Shown: piece after piece, positions 19,981 to 31,660 of the stretch
Layout of the letters: every line of letters starts with the position of its first letter
Numbering within the stretch: position 1 is the first letter of the stretch
Assembly: GCA_032164245.1 (NCBI GenBank)
Contig: JAVMKO010000001.1
Coordinates: 285,393,041-285,457,040 of the forward strand
DNA from: Sternotherus odoratus
Taxonomy: Eukaryota > Chordata > Testudines > Kinosternidae
Direction: 5' to 3'
Length of the DNA stretch: 64,000 bases
Translations under genes and position numbers: made by a program
Notes under the pieces: model-generated
The model's database searches: none
Seen by the model: the letters and a program-made list of their open reading frames with translations, nothing else
What the model was told of the DNA's origin: nothing

Positions 19981-21050
19981 CAAGTTGTTATAACTTCCCT
20001 CTCTGGATTGCAGTGATTGGTTAGGCATCTTCTTCTCTTTGCCAACTATACAATAAATTGAATGAACTAGAAGTAAACTCTAGAGTAAACCTGATGGTTT
20101 TAATTGCTTGTTGATGACTCTTTGTGCTTCCCTGTTTGACACTAGCATATCCTGCTGCTATTTTGCATTTCTGAGGATATGTCTATAATACCCGACAGAT
20201 TGGTGAGTAGCGATCAATTGCTAGTTCCATTACCAACCGGTTGATGACAGGGGCCTGTTGGCACAGAATTGCCCTCAGAACTAGGAAACTGTAGCAGTCT
20301 AATCGGCCCCTTCTCTGCTGCATTGAATCAGTTGCTAGGTCTTATGACTCAAAGAAAATCTTCAGATGTAAACCAAAGTGATACTACCTGCCTGACAGCT
20401 GGAAACAATAGCTCTGTGAGGTGTGAATTGTCCCTATTCCTTACGCATGTCAGGCAAGTTACACATATGCTTAAGCATGGGCAAGATCAGGATCTTAGAC
20501 AAACTGTTTGAGGCAGGGACTGTCTTCCTGTGTTTCTATAGCATCTAGCACAATGGGGCTCCAGTCCTGAAGGGGGTCCCTTGGGTGCTACTGTAATACA
20601 AATAACTGTTCTGCATTATGAGATTTGTATGACCAACATTTTACCACAATATAATGGTTTGTATTTCTATTCCCTATGCTTTGAATGCATTAGATTTGGG
20701 ATAAGGCTTAAGAGTGCTTTAGGGACTTATTCTTCTTGTTCTTACAGTGAAATAAAATTGCAGATTTCACATAACTGTTGGACAGCACAGATTAAGTTTT
20801 AACACAGTGATATGCTCAATTAATTTTTAAATCAGCTCCTAAAAGAACTTGCCTGTAAACTAGATATTTAGCTTAATAGGATAAATAGTGACACGGTTGC
20901 GTTTTCCAATTAACCCAAGAACATCATAACAATTAATATATGAATATTTGCTGCTGCGTTTCATTTCCTCTGATGTTTGAATGACTTCTCTGTTTTTCAT
21001 TTTGGATGCCTGCAGGTGACTCTCGCAAAGTCCTTCTGCATTAAATAATG
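19981..21050. other. Mostly unassigned; L2/MIR-like tail at about 20500-20612
   Basis: Around 20500-20612, 'gaggcagggactgtcttcc' followed by 'tgggtgctactgtaatacaa' resembles the shared 3' tail of L2 and associated SINEs, on plus. The remainder shows nothing. Confidence 0.45.
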
Positions 21051-21054
21051 AATT

Positions 21055-21290
21055 GAGGACTAGGCTGGGAGTCAGACTGGTTTTCTATTCCAAGCTCCAC
21101 TATGGAGCTGCCGGGTGATCTTAGGTAAGTCACTTCACCTCGCTATACGTCAATTTTTCCTCACAGCCTTTGTCTATTTGGCTTGTAAGCTCTTTGGGAC
21201 AGAGACTCTCTCACCAGGTGGGTGTATAGTGTTGAATGCAACAGGCTGCCACTGCTGATTAGGATCATAGGTGCTACTGTAATATAATAA
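21055..21290 (+). repeat. MIR/CORE-type SINE with L2-like tail
   Basis: 'ggctgggagtcagactggtt', 'gctccactatggagctg', 'gtgatcttaggtaagtcact' and the tail 'gtaagctctttgggacagag ... ctactgtaatataata' are in MIR order. The 3' tail is the L2-type end used in retroposition. Confidence 0.75.
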
Positions 21291-21294
21291 AACC

Positions 21295-21635
21295 TACAAA
21301 GATTGTCTGTCCCATGTATAAGATTTGGTTCCCAATTTGTATAATGCAGTTTCTATTATAGTAACTCTCTTTGTGTGCAGCTTAGTTGTTGAACATTATT
21401 ATCCACTGATCTTTTCAGAGTAAGAAGCATTTATTTTAAAATAAAGGAGTTAGGGTTATTATGGAAAATGCAGTAAGGTGTCCTAATTAGCTGTAATGTC
21501 TTTCATATGCCTGAAAGTAACAAATGATGGAAAGAATATTGCTGGGTAAATTAGCAACTCCTCAATACACCTCATACTATCCTGCTCCAAGGGAGCTTAC
21601 CTAACAGGGACACTATCGGGGTGGGGAAAATATAA
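21295..21635. other. Unassigned non-coding sequence
   Basis: AT-rich; nothing recognised. Confidence 0.35.
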
Positions 21636-21638
21636 AAG

Positions 21639-21737
21639 GCCTGATTCTGCTCTTACTCAGGTCAGTTTTAAATTGGTGTCCTTCCATTGACTTCATTGCA
21701 GTTACTCCTTCTTTACTCTGCTAAAAGTGAAATCAGA
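21639..21737. repeat. Short palindromic MITE
   Basis: 'ggcctgattctgctcttact' at the left is inverted relative to 'aaatcagaatctagccc' at the right, with 'ccattgacttcattgca' inside. Members of this kind recur at 25168-25256 and, diverged, near 33680 and 48890. Confidence 0.6.
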
Positions 21738-22335
21738 ATCTAGCCCAGGGTTATGAAAATTAAAAAGAGAATGTCACCTCATGAACCCAAAACATTATTT
21801 TGAGTAGATTGCTAATGCACAGAGAAAAGGGTAAAGGGAATGAAGCTACAGATGCTTACTAGCAAGCGCTGCCTCTCTTGCATTCACTGCAATTAGTATA
21901 GTTGATGTTACTGAACCTAAAAATTGAGGAGGTTAAAATTTCTCTCTTTGAAAAATTATAACCATTACCAAAATCAGACTTTTACTGAGTTTCATCTATG
22001 CTATGCTGCTAATAAAATAATAATGTACTTGCATTATAGCAACTTTCGTGCCAAAAAATTGTGGGGAAATATGCCACACACACCCCTGCAATGCAGTCAT
22101 CTCCATGGTATGAGGCAATTTCCAGACAATAGACTGAACAAAAAAGCTAAAACAGGGGTATATTTTGGCCAAAGACACTTTGGCAAACTCCCTAGTCTTA
22201 TGAAAACTGTTGTGTAATCTCTAAAGACCTTACAGAGCAGAGGGGATCGCCATTTGTAAGGTCTTACCCCAAAGTAAATTGCACAGAACTCGGTGTAAGT
22301 ACTTCAGAAGGAACACCTATTTGAAAAGGGATCCT
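21738..22335. other. Unassigned non-coding sequence
   Basis: A 97-codon open stretch at 21924-22217 is AT-driven and shows no domain. Nothing supported. Confidence 0.35.
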
Positions 22336-22540
22336 GGCAGCTCTGGTCAGCACCACGGACTGGGCCATTGAATGTCCAGTTAGCGGAGCCGTGCAGTAGG
22401 GCTGACAGGCTCCCTGCTAGCCTCCACACCGCACAGCTCCCGGGAAGCAGCCAGCATGACCGGCTCCTAGACTTAGGGGCAGCCAGGGGGCTCTGCGTGC
22501 TACCCCTGCATCCAGGTCCAGCTCTCACTGGCCAGGGCTG
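22336..22540. repeat. Diverged hAT-type repeat fragment
   Basis: Shares 'gcagctctggtcagcacca' and 'gcagccagcatgaccggct'-like segments with 23983-24120, so both are pieces of one dispersed family. GC-richer than the surroundings. Confidence 0.5.
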
Positions 22541-22558
22541 GGCAGAGGATGAACTAGG

Positions 22559-22720
22559 ATGACACGTGAGCGTTCAGCAGGCACTGTTGAGGGGTCGTGG
22601 TGGGCACCTTTCCCGCTGCTGCTGGCCCTCTTCTCCTCACACTCCTGGGCTCGAACTGCGGCACGTGCCCCTGAAGCGACCCACGGTCTGTCGCCCCATC
22701 ACCAGCATCCAGGAGTTCGA
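22559..22720 (+). other. Possible first coding exon with signal-peptide-like start (weak)
   Basis: An ATG at 22559 opens a frame whose residues 14-32 ('WWAPFPLLLALFSSHSWA') look like a signal peptide with a possible cleavage after the Ala. The frame meets a good donor (GAG|GTATGT) at 22720. The segment is CpG-richer than its surroundings. I recognise no protein family, and the immediate upstream sequence is repeat-derived. A second frame over the same bases is also open, so chance is likely. Confidence 0.15.
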
Positions 22721-22759
22721 GGTATGTATCCCTATCTCTGAGTGCTGGGAACGGGGCTG

Positions 22760-23886
22760 CTGGAGGGGAGGAGAATGAGATTACCACTTTTGGGGCCCTG
22801 TGGCCTGTTGGGACTCCTGCACTGCCTCCCCGTAGGGCCCCGAGAAAGTGTATGAAAAAGTGTCTCTGTATAGGCAAGTGTGTGCATGCAAGCATTGTAT
22901 ATATTTGTGTGTATGTTTGAAAGAGACCACGTGTCTTTGTGTAGGGAGGTGTGTGTATTGCTACAGGTGTGTGTACCTGTGTGAATAAAATTTGCAGTTT
23001 AACGCTGACATTCCTTTTGCTGGCTTGTGCACGAAAAAATTGATGAAATAAAAGGTGGGTGTATTCATTTCATAACAGGTTTTTAAAAGGGAAGGAAACT
23101 CTAAAAGAAATGTGTTATTTCTTAAAAAGTGAATGTTTTGTAATTGCAGAAGAGCCAATGTGGCAGACATTTCTCCCCCCCTTTGTCTATTTACATTATA
23201 AACTCTTTCTTGCAGACTCTCTCTCTTTATGTGTATGTCCAGCACCTAACCACCCTGGAGCCCTGGTCTTAGTTGGGGCCTCTAGCACTGTGACAAAGTT
23301 CCTCCTCTGCATTGGTGGGTCCTGCACTTATTGGCAGATTTGATTACTGTGTAGAAGTATCTTCATGGAGAAATAATATCAGGTACTGTAGGGCTCCTTA
23401 ATTTAGCAGAGAAAGCCATAAATACATGTCTGGAAGCTGAAGCCAGAAAAACATTCACATTGGAAATAAGGCACATATTTTTATCAGTGAAAGTGATTAA
23501 CAATTGGAATAAATTGCCGTGGGAAGTTTCAATTGCCATTCTCATTAAAACTGTTTTTGTTTTACAGTGTTTGCATTTTCCTTCCACTTCAGAAGAAATT
23601 TAAAGAGTTTAATTTTACAGTAGTGTTTAAAATCTCTCCCTGGTGAGGTGAAGGGTATTGGAATCACACATTTCATCGTCCACATTCAAACTTGCAGCTC
23701 CTGGCCTTCCCCTCGGGCCTGTTTGGGCCTTGCAGTGAAAATGAGCAAGTAAGCGAGGGTGGAGGAGGTGGGATGGAGGGAGCAGAGACAGGGCCTTGGG
23801 AAGGGATGGGGCAAGGGTGTTGGGTTTTCTGGAATTAGAAAATTTGGCAACCCAAGCTCAGATGCTGCTGCCAGGGTAGGCTCGAA
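22760..23886. other. Mostly unassigned; L2-like tail at about 23215-23292
   Basis: Several 'gtgtgtgt' runs at 22880-22980. 'gtccagcacctaaccaccct' and 'tggtcttagttggggcctct' at 23235-23285 resemble an L2/MIR 3' tail. No gene. Confidence 0.4.
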
Positions 23887-23888
23887 GT

Positions 23889-24130
23889 CAGTGTTTTTCA
23901 AAGTTCAGGTCGCAACCCAGTACTGGGTCACAGCATGTAAGGCAGTGGGTCACCTGACTCAGCACCCAGAAACCCTAGCAGCTCTGGTCAGCACCACTGA
24001 CCGGGACATTGGACATCCCCTCAGCAGTGCTGCCCAGCTAAGTCAGGCTAGTGCCTACCTGTTCCAACACTACGCTGCACCCTGAAAGCAGCCAGCAGTG
24101 GGGGTCATGGGGCTCTGCCCCCGCCCTGAC
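23889..24130 (+). repeat. hAT-type repeat, left-end fragment
   Basis: Begins CAGTGTTTTTCAAAGTTCAGG followed by 'gtcgcaacccagtactgggt', like hAT ends (compare CAGTGTTTCCC at 41770). It continues into the 'gcagctctggtcagcaccac' family. No right inverted end or duplication found. Confidence 0.5.
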
Positions 24131-24785
24131 CACTGGCTCCACACTCTTAGTCTTAGGATATAGGACTATATAGAAATGCACCAATGGGTGAGTCAGAACC
24201 ATGTGTTACGTGATATTTGTCATGCACCTTTGACCTACATTTGTTCATGAATCATCTCCCCTGGGATTACTTCTAACATGACAAACTTCTGAGCAGCTCC
24301 AAACAGCTGCCATTGATCTACTGCTATACTGGTCCAAAGAGGAGGACAGGCAGTATTCGGTTCTGAACCAGTGACAGATTTAAAGTTTGATTTAATGTGT
24401 CCCCACTAGCCTGGAAAAAATGATATTCCTGGCAGCGGAATGGGAGATTCCCAATGTGGGATGCAGCATTTCCAACCCTAAAACTGTGACATTATTCTAG
24501 ATAGAAGATCTAATTTAGGTTTATTTTTTACAGGTTTCTAAAGTGTGCTAGTTATAATTTCTTATAGTCAAACTCATGGCAGTTAAGGCATCTAGCTTTA
24601 CAGGCAGAGCAACATGAGAAATCAGACTCATACAACTCTTAGAAGCTTTCTATAACAGTTCTTCTGTTAAATACATGGCATATACAGAATACGGGCTTGT
24701 ATAGAAAAAAGGCTTTATTGGTATGTGTTTGGAACACTCTGCATCTTTCCATCCTAGCTTCACCACTCAAGAATGCAACCATTCC
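24131..24785. other. Unassigned non-coding sequence
   Basis: No gene or clear repeat. Confidence 0.35.
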
Positions 24786-24788
24786 TAA

Positions 24789-25097
24789 GGGCTGAGCTAT
24801 GCTGGAAGACGTCAACCTAAGATTTGCAACTTCAGCTATGCGAATAGCATAGCTGAAGTTGAAGTATCTTAGGTCAAGCTGAAGTTGAAGTATCTTGCCT
24901 GGCCATCCTAACAGCAGCAAGTCAACTGCTTCCACTCCCCCATTGACTCTGCTTCCTCCTCTTGCCAAGATGGAGTTCCAGAGTCGACGGGGAGCACGTT
25001 CAGGAATCGAGTTATCGAGTCTAGATGAGACACGATAAATTGATCCCTGATACATCGAACACTACCCACCGATCCGGTGGGTAGTATAGACATACCC
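24789..25097. mobile_element. Harbinger-type MITE
   Basis: 309 bp between TAA duplicates (24786-24788, 25098-25100). Starts GGGCTGAGCTATGCTGG; ends GTGGGTAGTATAGACATACCC, the last part matching the right end of the autonomous element (GACATACCC). It shares 'caacttcagctatg(c)', 'cttgcca', 'ggagttcc.gagtcga' and the hairpin 'ctacccac..atcc..gtgggtag' with the MITE at 58568. No coding capacity. Confidence 0.9.
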
Positions 25098-25100
25098 TAA

Positions 25101-25944
25101 AAAGATCCTATAAAATGTTTTTACCATGTCACACTTTCATGCATTCTCACCTTTAGTAGGAATAACAGGGGTGATTCACCTCTCATTTATACGAGGGAGT
25201 AACTCCACTGCCATCAGTGGAGTTACACAAGAGTAAAATGAGTTTGGGAAATGGCCCCCAAAAGTGTTTTTTTTCAGCAGAGGTTAACTGAAATTGCCTG
25301 AGAAGGAGAATTCCAGTTCCCTGAAAATTTCTCCCACACAAAGGCTCTGAAATAGGGTATCAGGGAATAGGCATTAGATCATCAAAGCAAATGAAAATGT
25401 TGCGTGGAAGACTGTTGCATAGGATAAACTTGCCTAGGGTTATCTGTAATTTATGGTTCTCATATCTGTGGAAGTTCAAAACAAATACACTATTTACTTG
25501 CTTTGTTCATTTAAACAAGCACACACAGCAGGGCAGTTCCTGTATCCAAATTCAATACCTTTTCTTAAATGTATCTTGACTGACGAACTATGAGATATCA
25601 TAGACCAAGCATTGCCATCAAAGCTGGAAAATGTATATTGATTGACACTTGCCTGAACAGCTACCACAAAGAGCCTAGAAGGAAAAATCATCAAGTGTCA
25701 TAACATGCCTAACATTGAAATGTGATGTGTCTCTTTTATTTTCTCAAAAAGAGAATAAATCTGGAAGACGCTCTGAGTGGCAATGCAGTTAAATTATAAT
25801 TTTTGATTCCCAAGAACAGGAGAGAAGTCTAAAATAAATTCCTTTCAGTCACTTTGGCCCTCTCTAGGGGCCTTCTCCATGTGTGGCCATTGATCAAGAA
25901 GTGAGTCAAATTACCCTCTTGAAGATACAAGCTGTACATACCCC
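25101..25944. other. Unassigned; short palindromic MITE at 25168-25256
   Basis: 25168-25256 contains 'gagtaactccactg' facing 'cagtggagttac', the centre of the palindromic family at 21639. The rest shows no exon or RNA gene. Confidence 0.45.
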
Positions 25945-26040
25945 CTTGGGCTATGATCTTATCATAGCTCATAAGCTAAGCAATGTCCGGCCATAGTGCT
26001 TGGTCAGCAACTGAATGGAAGGTCAAAGGAAAGCCAGGCT
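25945..26040 (+). repeat. Possible old 5S-derived SINE fragment
   Basis: 'atagctcataagctaagcaa' then 'ggccatagtgcttggtcag' and 'aatggaaggtc' parallel the 5S promoter region (agctcagaagctaagcagg...ggcctggttagtacttggatgggag). It is strongly diverged and could be chance. Confidence 0.35.
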
Positions 26041-27879
26041 TTCTAGGAAGGAGTGCTGATTAAGGGGTGGCTCTGTTTCCTCCAAGTTAGTAATGACCCA
26101 TCACAGAGTTGGGGGGTGCTGTATTTTATGGAGATGTCGTGTGTAAAATTGCAGTCTTGATCACCAGTTATTGCCATTCCTATGGCATTTTCTGCCAGGA
26201 TAAATTACAGATTAGCCCTTCCTGCCGGAGCAGGTCATTCCCAGGCCTTCCTCACTGGGGCAGGTAGTCTCAAACGCCACCCTGCAGGAAACGTTTTCAG
26301 TCTCCCTGACTTCCTGAGCCTTCCCTCTGCTCTGAAGCTTCCTGCTGTTCTTTATAGCAGCCTCAGCTCCACCACACCCAGAAGTTTCTTTAATTAACCT
26401 CAGAAGCCACTCCAGGTGTGGCAGGCCAGGCTAATTGGATGGGGCTGGCCAGCTCTAGGCCTCCAGCCCTTATAGGGCCAGACCACTCCATCGCAATACC
26501 TCATACTCCATTGCGCTTGCACAGTTTAATTAGGAGATCAGTAGGTGAAGGAGCCTTGCTGTGGCTTAGCTCACAGACCCCTGTGAGACACAGAGATGCA
26601 CCAAGGAGCATTGCCAAAGGCCAGTGGAGAGAAGCAAAGATGAGGAAAACAAATTAAAAAGGTGGGTATGTTAGGTAAAAAGCAAGTCCCTACTCACCTC
26701 TCCAGCACCCGAGATTCGTGCGGAGTTGGTTTGGGCCCACAAACTGTCAGAGACCACTTACACAGACATTAATTCATTGATCAATGGGCTCACACTATCC
26801 TTAGCTCAAAAAGCTTCAGAGTAGTGTGGCAAATTTACTAGGGGTGAGCATCAATATTTATACACAGAAGTAAACAAAGTGATTTACAGATCATAATGGT
26901 CATGCATAATCAATCAAGATTCTACAGGATAAAACAGGTTAAAATGTAAATTCCAAAAGATAAACAGGAGATGGCTACTTAAGGGGAGGGGGGGTGTTGT
27001 GAGTAGTTTGCAGGTCAGAGCTTTGATTAAAAGTTCAGACAGACATCAAGTCTGGGATAAGATTAAGCTTAATCAATAGTTCAGACTCAACAGGTACATG
27101 TTGCATAGAAAATCCCAAGTAACAGTATGAATAGATGGCAGTGCAGCAAAGAACAAGGAAGCCCCCAATATCCGTGTAGGCCAAAATTAAGCCATTTGGA
27201 CAGTGCTTTTTTATGCATAACTAACTGCCTAAAGAGACTGTCCATCTTGTACACAGACTGCTTCACCACATTTGCCAGAACTGACTGGGGATTATAGGTC
27301 AGGAGCCTTCTTGGTTTCTGTCACAGTTGCTGCCACATGATTGTACATATCATCGCTGAAATGGAAAGAGATTGATGTGCTGTTTCATGTAAAGCTCCTT
27401 GCCTGGTGCTAGATGACAGCACATCTTTGATGCGCTCATCTTCTCTGACTCCTTGTTGATAGCTGAAGAATCATGATGTCGTAAATCTTATCATAGGTTA
27501 TTAGAGAACCCAAATCTGTGCCATGTTGGGCTGAATGTTTTCAGTCCACAGGCTAGCTGGAGGAAGCCTTGCCTAAAAGCACTGAGTCAAATTAAATCGT
27601 GGCCTAAGTGGGTCCAACTCCATTGGAGTCATGCAAGGCCAGATCTCTGAAAGGTATCTGGACACACAAAGATGCAGATGTGTGCCTACTGGGATTTCCA
27701 GAAGCACCTAAGATGGAAGTAAGCAGGATTTTTAAGAGAACCTATGAGCCGATCTTTATTTTGTGCACATAAATACCTTAAAAATCTGGCCAATATTTAT
27801 CCTCCCCTCCACTTCATTCTACTCTTTCTTGTTTCTTGCACCTACCTTCAGGACTTCCATACACTACTCCCTACCCACC
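26041..27879. other. Unassigned, possibly old LTR sequence
   Basis: 26180-26700 and 26700-27300 have the texture of old LTR elements (purine tracts, 'ctctccagcacccgagattc', transcripts ending in runs), but I cannot place ends or find duplicates. No host exon recognised. Confidence 0.3.
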
Positions 27880-28450
27880 CCCTCCTTCTCTGTCCTGGTT
27901 AGGGACCCTTCTTATGAGATAGGGAAGGAACTTCTACTTCTGAGATTTTCTCATTCTGAAGAAGAAAGGGGGTCTTTGTCCTACCCTGATCCAGAGGAGA
28001 CTCAAATAATAAATATGCCACCTCAGATTCAGGATGGTGCTGCTTACCTCCACCATCCCGTCTCTTCAGACTCAAGACTGGTTCGTGGCTTTCGACTTAG
28101 ACATCCATCCAGCCCAACAGGAAGTTTCACAGATTCACAGTGGAATCCAATTATTACCAGTACAAAGTATAACTATCCGGACTTTCCATGGCACTAAGAG
28201 TCTTCATGAAATGCTAGCAATAGTTGCGAGACATCTCAAAAGGAAGGATATTCACCTCTACCCTTGCCTGGACAAATGGCTGATCAGCAGGAGAGGGCGG
28301 CAAATATGGAATATGCCCTCTCCATGTTCTCTCAGCGAGGCTTCCTGATGAACTACGAACTCTTTATTACAGATGACAGAGTTCATAGGAACATTGATCG
28401 ACTCCAGACCGGCAAGAGTGTACCTTTCTGAAGACAGGTACCAGTTGATG
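27880..28450 (+). mobile_element. DIRS-like reverse transcriptase relic
   Basis: Translation shows 'TSTIPSLQTQDWFVAFDLDI' and, after a short gap, 'EMLAIVARHLKRKDIHLYPC', 'LDKWLISR', then 'IGTLIDSRPARVYLSEDRYQ'. These parallel DIRS RT blocks (DWFVALDL, V.A.LRR.GI.VFPYLDDWLI, FIG..LD...ARA.LPEDR). The catalytic YLDD reads CLDK here, and frameshifts are present, so it is dead. The likely 3' continuation is at 32560-33110, with about 4 kb of later insertions between. Confidence 0.7.
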
Positions 28451-29355
28451 TAGTAACTATTATTCAGAACAGAAATAAACCCGATTGTAAGGCTACATGT
28501 TGACATTCATATGCATAACATCATTTACTGGACTTCACCTGTGACCACTCCAACTCTATTGGTCCATCTATTTCCCAGTGAAATATCAAATGATGTGAGT
28601 TAAATCATCACCTCTTGTTCATCACAGAACTGAGATTGTGGAAGGTGTACAGCTGCACCTGTATTCCTCTCTTTCAGGCTTCTAGGTTGAATGGGTCCCT
28701 GCTTTCATTGTGTTATTCCCACAAAAAGACAGTCTGCCTAAGCACACTTTTTACCTTTTCTTCAGAGGCCAATAATAGTGTAACTTATAACTGTAGGCAA
28801 ATACAACACAGCTCTTCCTAAACAAGCATATTTTATTCTTAAGGTGAAAGCCCTACAGAGAAAAATGAATAAAAACGATAAAGGAACCTACATGCATGCT
28901 AATAACCTTACCAACAATCACCCCTTTCACTCCGCCAAGGACTCTGACAGGAGTATTCCTTTAGTCTCCACCAACGGGTTTTCGAGTTCATCATATCCCT
29001 TTGCTCTGAACAAGAACAGTTCATGACTCTGAAAGTCACTCATTTAATGCTAAAGAAGCACTCAAGCAATACCTCGCCATTGTGGAGAAGTTCAACGAAT
29101 TCTTTGCACCAGTCTTCACTTCAGAGGATGTGAAGAATATTCCTGCACCTGAGCCATTCTTTTTAGTGACAGATAGGAAGGACTGTCGGTTAGAGAGCTT
29201 TCCCTTCACCTCCTCCCCTGGTTCTTGTCCCACAAAGAGAAAGCAGATGACCAGAAGTCTGATGTTCAGGCAATGTGATGTTTATTGGGGTTAGTTCAAA
29301 GCAAACAGATCCATAGCTCTAGAGGACAGCAGAGTCTGTTTCCCAGTACTGCATT

Positions 29356-29480
29356 CCCATCTCTGACACCACAGAGGATTTACCCCAAGTCCCCCTTCCC
29401 AGCTGTGATACCGCAGAGCCTTGCCCTGTGTCCCCCTTCCCAGCTCTGACACCACAGAGTCTTGCCTGTGTCCTTGTTCC
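29356..29480 (+). repeat. Tandem repeat, 41-42 bp unit
   Basis: Three imperfect units starting at about 29356, 29398 and 29439, each with 'cccagctctgacaccacaga' or a variant followed by 'ttgccctgtgtcccc'. Confidence 0.7.
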
Positions 29481-29549
29481 CCATTCCCCTATTCCCCCCT
29501 CCTCCTCGTTAGCAAGCCCAAATATACCTGCAGTGCATGCCCCTAGTCA

Positions 29550-30124
29550 TAGGCGCCGACTGTAGCTGGCACTGGTGGGTGCTTACACCCCTGTTCTCCC
29601 GCCCCTTCCCTGCCCCCGTTCCAACCTTTTCCCCAAATCCCCGGCCCTGCCTTCTTCTCCAGGTGTGCCACATTTCCCCTCCACCTCCCTCCCTCCATCA
29701 CTCCCAGGCTTGCGGCAACTGCTGGGAGGGAGGGGGGAGAAGCGGAGCAGCAGCGTGCTCAGGGGAGGAGGCAGAGCAGTGGTGAGCTGGGGAAGGGAGG
29801 AGTGCAGGGAGGGTGGCAGCAAGTAACCATGGAGGGGCGCAGATGAACCGCTCCCTGCCCCAGCTCACCTCTGCTCTGCCTCCTTCCCTGAGCGTGCCAC
29901 TGCTGGTCTGCTTCTCTCCCCTCCCAGGCTTGCCGTATGAAACAGCTGATTCGCAGCAAGGATGGGGACAAGGGGAGAAGCGGAGTGACAGTGGAGCACT
30001 CAGGGGAGGAAGCGGAGGCAGAGCAGGGGTGAGCTGGGGCGGGGAGCTGCTGGGGGTCCTTTGCACCCACCAATTTTTCTCCGTGGGTGCTCCAGTCCCA
30101 GAGCACCCACAGAGTCGACACCTA
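29550..30124. mobile_element. GC-rich palindromic MITE
   Basis: Inverted ends TAGGCGCCGAC ... GTCGACACCTA, both followed inward by 'gggtgct', and inverted purine/pyrimidine-rich arms ('ctcaggggaggaggcagagc' opposite its complement). A duplicate of 12 to 16 bp flanks it (atgcccctagtcatag at 29537-29552 and 30124-30139; part overlaps the inverted ends). No coding capacity: the long open frames here come from the GC composition. Confidence 0.75.
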
Positions 30125-31488
30125 TGCCCCTAGTCATAGCACTTAAAACTTATGGTCATGTTCCATTTTGGAGGGTCATGAGTTAGGGTCGACGTCCAAC
30201 TTCTCTGTATCCCATAGGAGGAGCAAGGAGTGAGGTTGTGTTCTGGCCATGCCAGGCTTTTCTTTGGCTTTTAGTGTTTCTAATGCCTTCCCCTACCCCA
30301 TCCCCCATTGTCCCTCCTAACTAGTTGTTTGACCTTGGCTTGAGAAAGGAGCCAGACAGCCTTTCAGTGTATGCTCATACATTAGAGACCCACCATGCCC
30401 TGTAAACATCTTAATTGCTCTATTGCTTATCTCTTTCCATTATATTCACAAACCCATCTGGTTGTGGAAAATGCAACACACAGTGTCTTTGTTCATTATT
30501 CTTCATACATATTAGAATAAGATATAAGAGTGTCCCCAAATAAATAAATAGATAAAACACACCAAAATTCTATCTCAGTCTAATAAACAAGCCTATATAT
30601 GAACACTGTCCCAGATGGAGGTGTCAGTAGAGGAAGTTTTGGAACAAACTGATAAATTAAACAATAATTCACCACGACCAGATGGTATTCACCCAAGAGT
30701 TCTGAAAGAACAAAAATATGAAATTACAGAACTACTAAATGTGGTATGTAACCTATCACTTAAAACAACCTCTGTACCAGATGACTGGAGAATAGATTTT
30801 TTTAAAAGGTTCCAGATGTGATGCTGACAATTACAGACCAATAAGCCTAATTTTAGTGCCAGGAAAATTGGTTCTAAATTAGCTGTTATGGCTCAAGAAA
30901 GGGATCTTGGTGTAATTGTGGAAAGTTCTCTGAAAACACCTTCTCAATGTGTAACATCAGTCAACAAAAAAAAAAGAAAAGAAAAAAAAAGCAATGTTAG
31001 AAACCATAAAGAAAGGAATAGATAACAATACAGAAAATTTCATAATGCTACTATATAAGACCATGGTTCACCCAACCTTGAATACTGTGTGCTGTTCTGG
31101 GGGTCCCCATCTCAGGAAAAGGTACAGAAAGAGACAACAAAAATGATTAGGGGTAGGGAACAGCTTCCTTATGAGGAGAGATTAAAAAGACTGACTGTTC
31201 ATCTTAAAAACAGAGATGACTAAGGGAGATATGATAGAGGACTATAAAATCATGAATGGCACAGAGAAAGGAAATAAGGAAGTGTTATTTACCCCTTCAC
31301 ACGTAAAACACAAGACCCATGGTTAACTAATGAAATTAAAAGTCATCAGGCTTATAAACATACATAAAGTATTTCACACAGTGCACAGTCAATCCATGGA
31401 ATTCGTTCCCAGGGGATGTTGTCAAGTCCAAAACTATAACTGGGTTGAAAAAAGAATTTGGTAATGTCATAAAGATTAGATCCATCAA

Positions 31489-31660
31489 TAGATAGCTCAG
31501 TGGTTTGAGCATTGGCCTGCTAAACCCAGGGCTGTGAGTTCAATCCTTGAGGGGGCCAGTTGGGAATATGGGGCAAAAATAGGGATTGGCCCTGCTTTGA
31601 GCAGGGGGTTAGACTAGATGATCTCCTGAGGTCCCGTCCAGCTCTGAAATTCTATGATCT
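31489..31660 (+). mobile_element. tRNA-derived SINE (turtle type)
   Basis: Head 'gatagctcagtggtttgag' (A box) and 'gctgtgagttcaatccttga' (B box), then 'ggcaaaaatagggattgg', 'gattagactagatgatct' type sequence and the end 'ctctgaaattctatgatc'. It lies between CR1 pieces. It is a SINE and not a tRNA gene: the anticodon arm is lost and a non-tRNA tail is attached. Confidence 0.85.

Larger units (their letters stand above)
29187..30610 (-). mobile_element. LTR-like insertion in CR1
   Basis: Sequence foreign to CR1. TGT at 29190 and ACA at 30602-30604 could be LTR ends, and AATAAA reads on minus at 29281-29286. A 41-42 bp tandem array (29356-29480) and a palindromic MITE (29550-30124) lie inside. 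I did not find a clean target duplication, so the identity as an LTR is tentative. Confidence 0.4.

Noticed and set aside
24639..25055. 138-codon minus-strand ORF
   Set aside because: Runs across the boundary of the Harbinger MITE at 24789 and has no family features.
29575..30133. Several ORFs of 80-122 codons
   Set aside because: Shadows of palindromic, GC-rich MITE sequence.
31489..31660. tRNA gene
   Set aside because: Has A and B boxes, but no proper anticodon arm and a long non-tRNA tail; the same holds for 51204-51400. Both are SINE copies.
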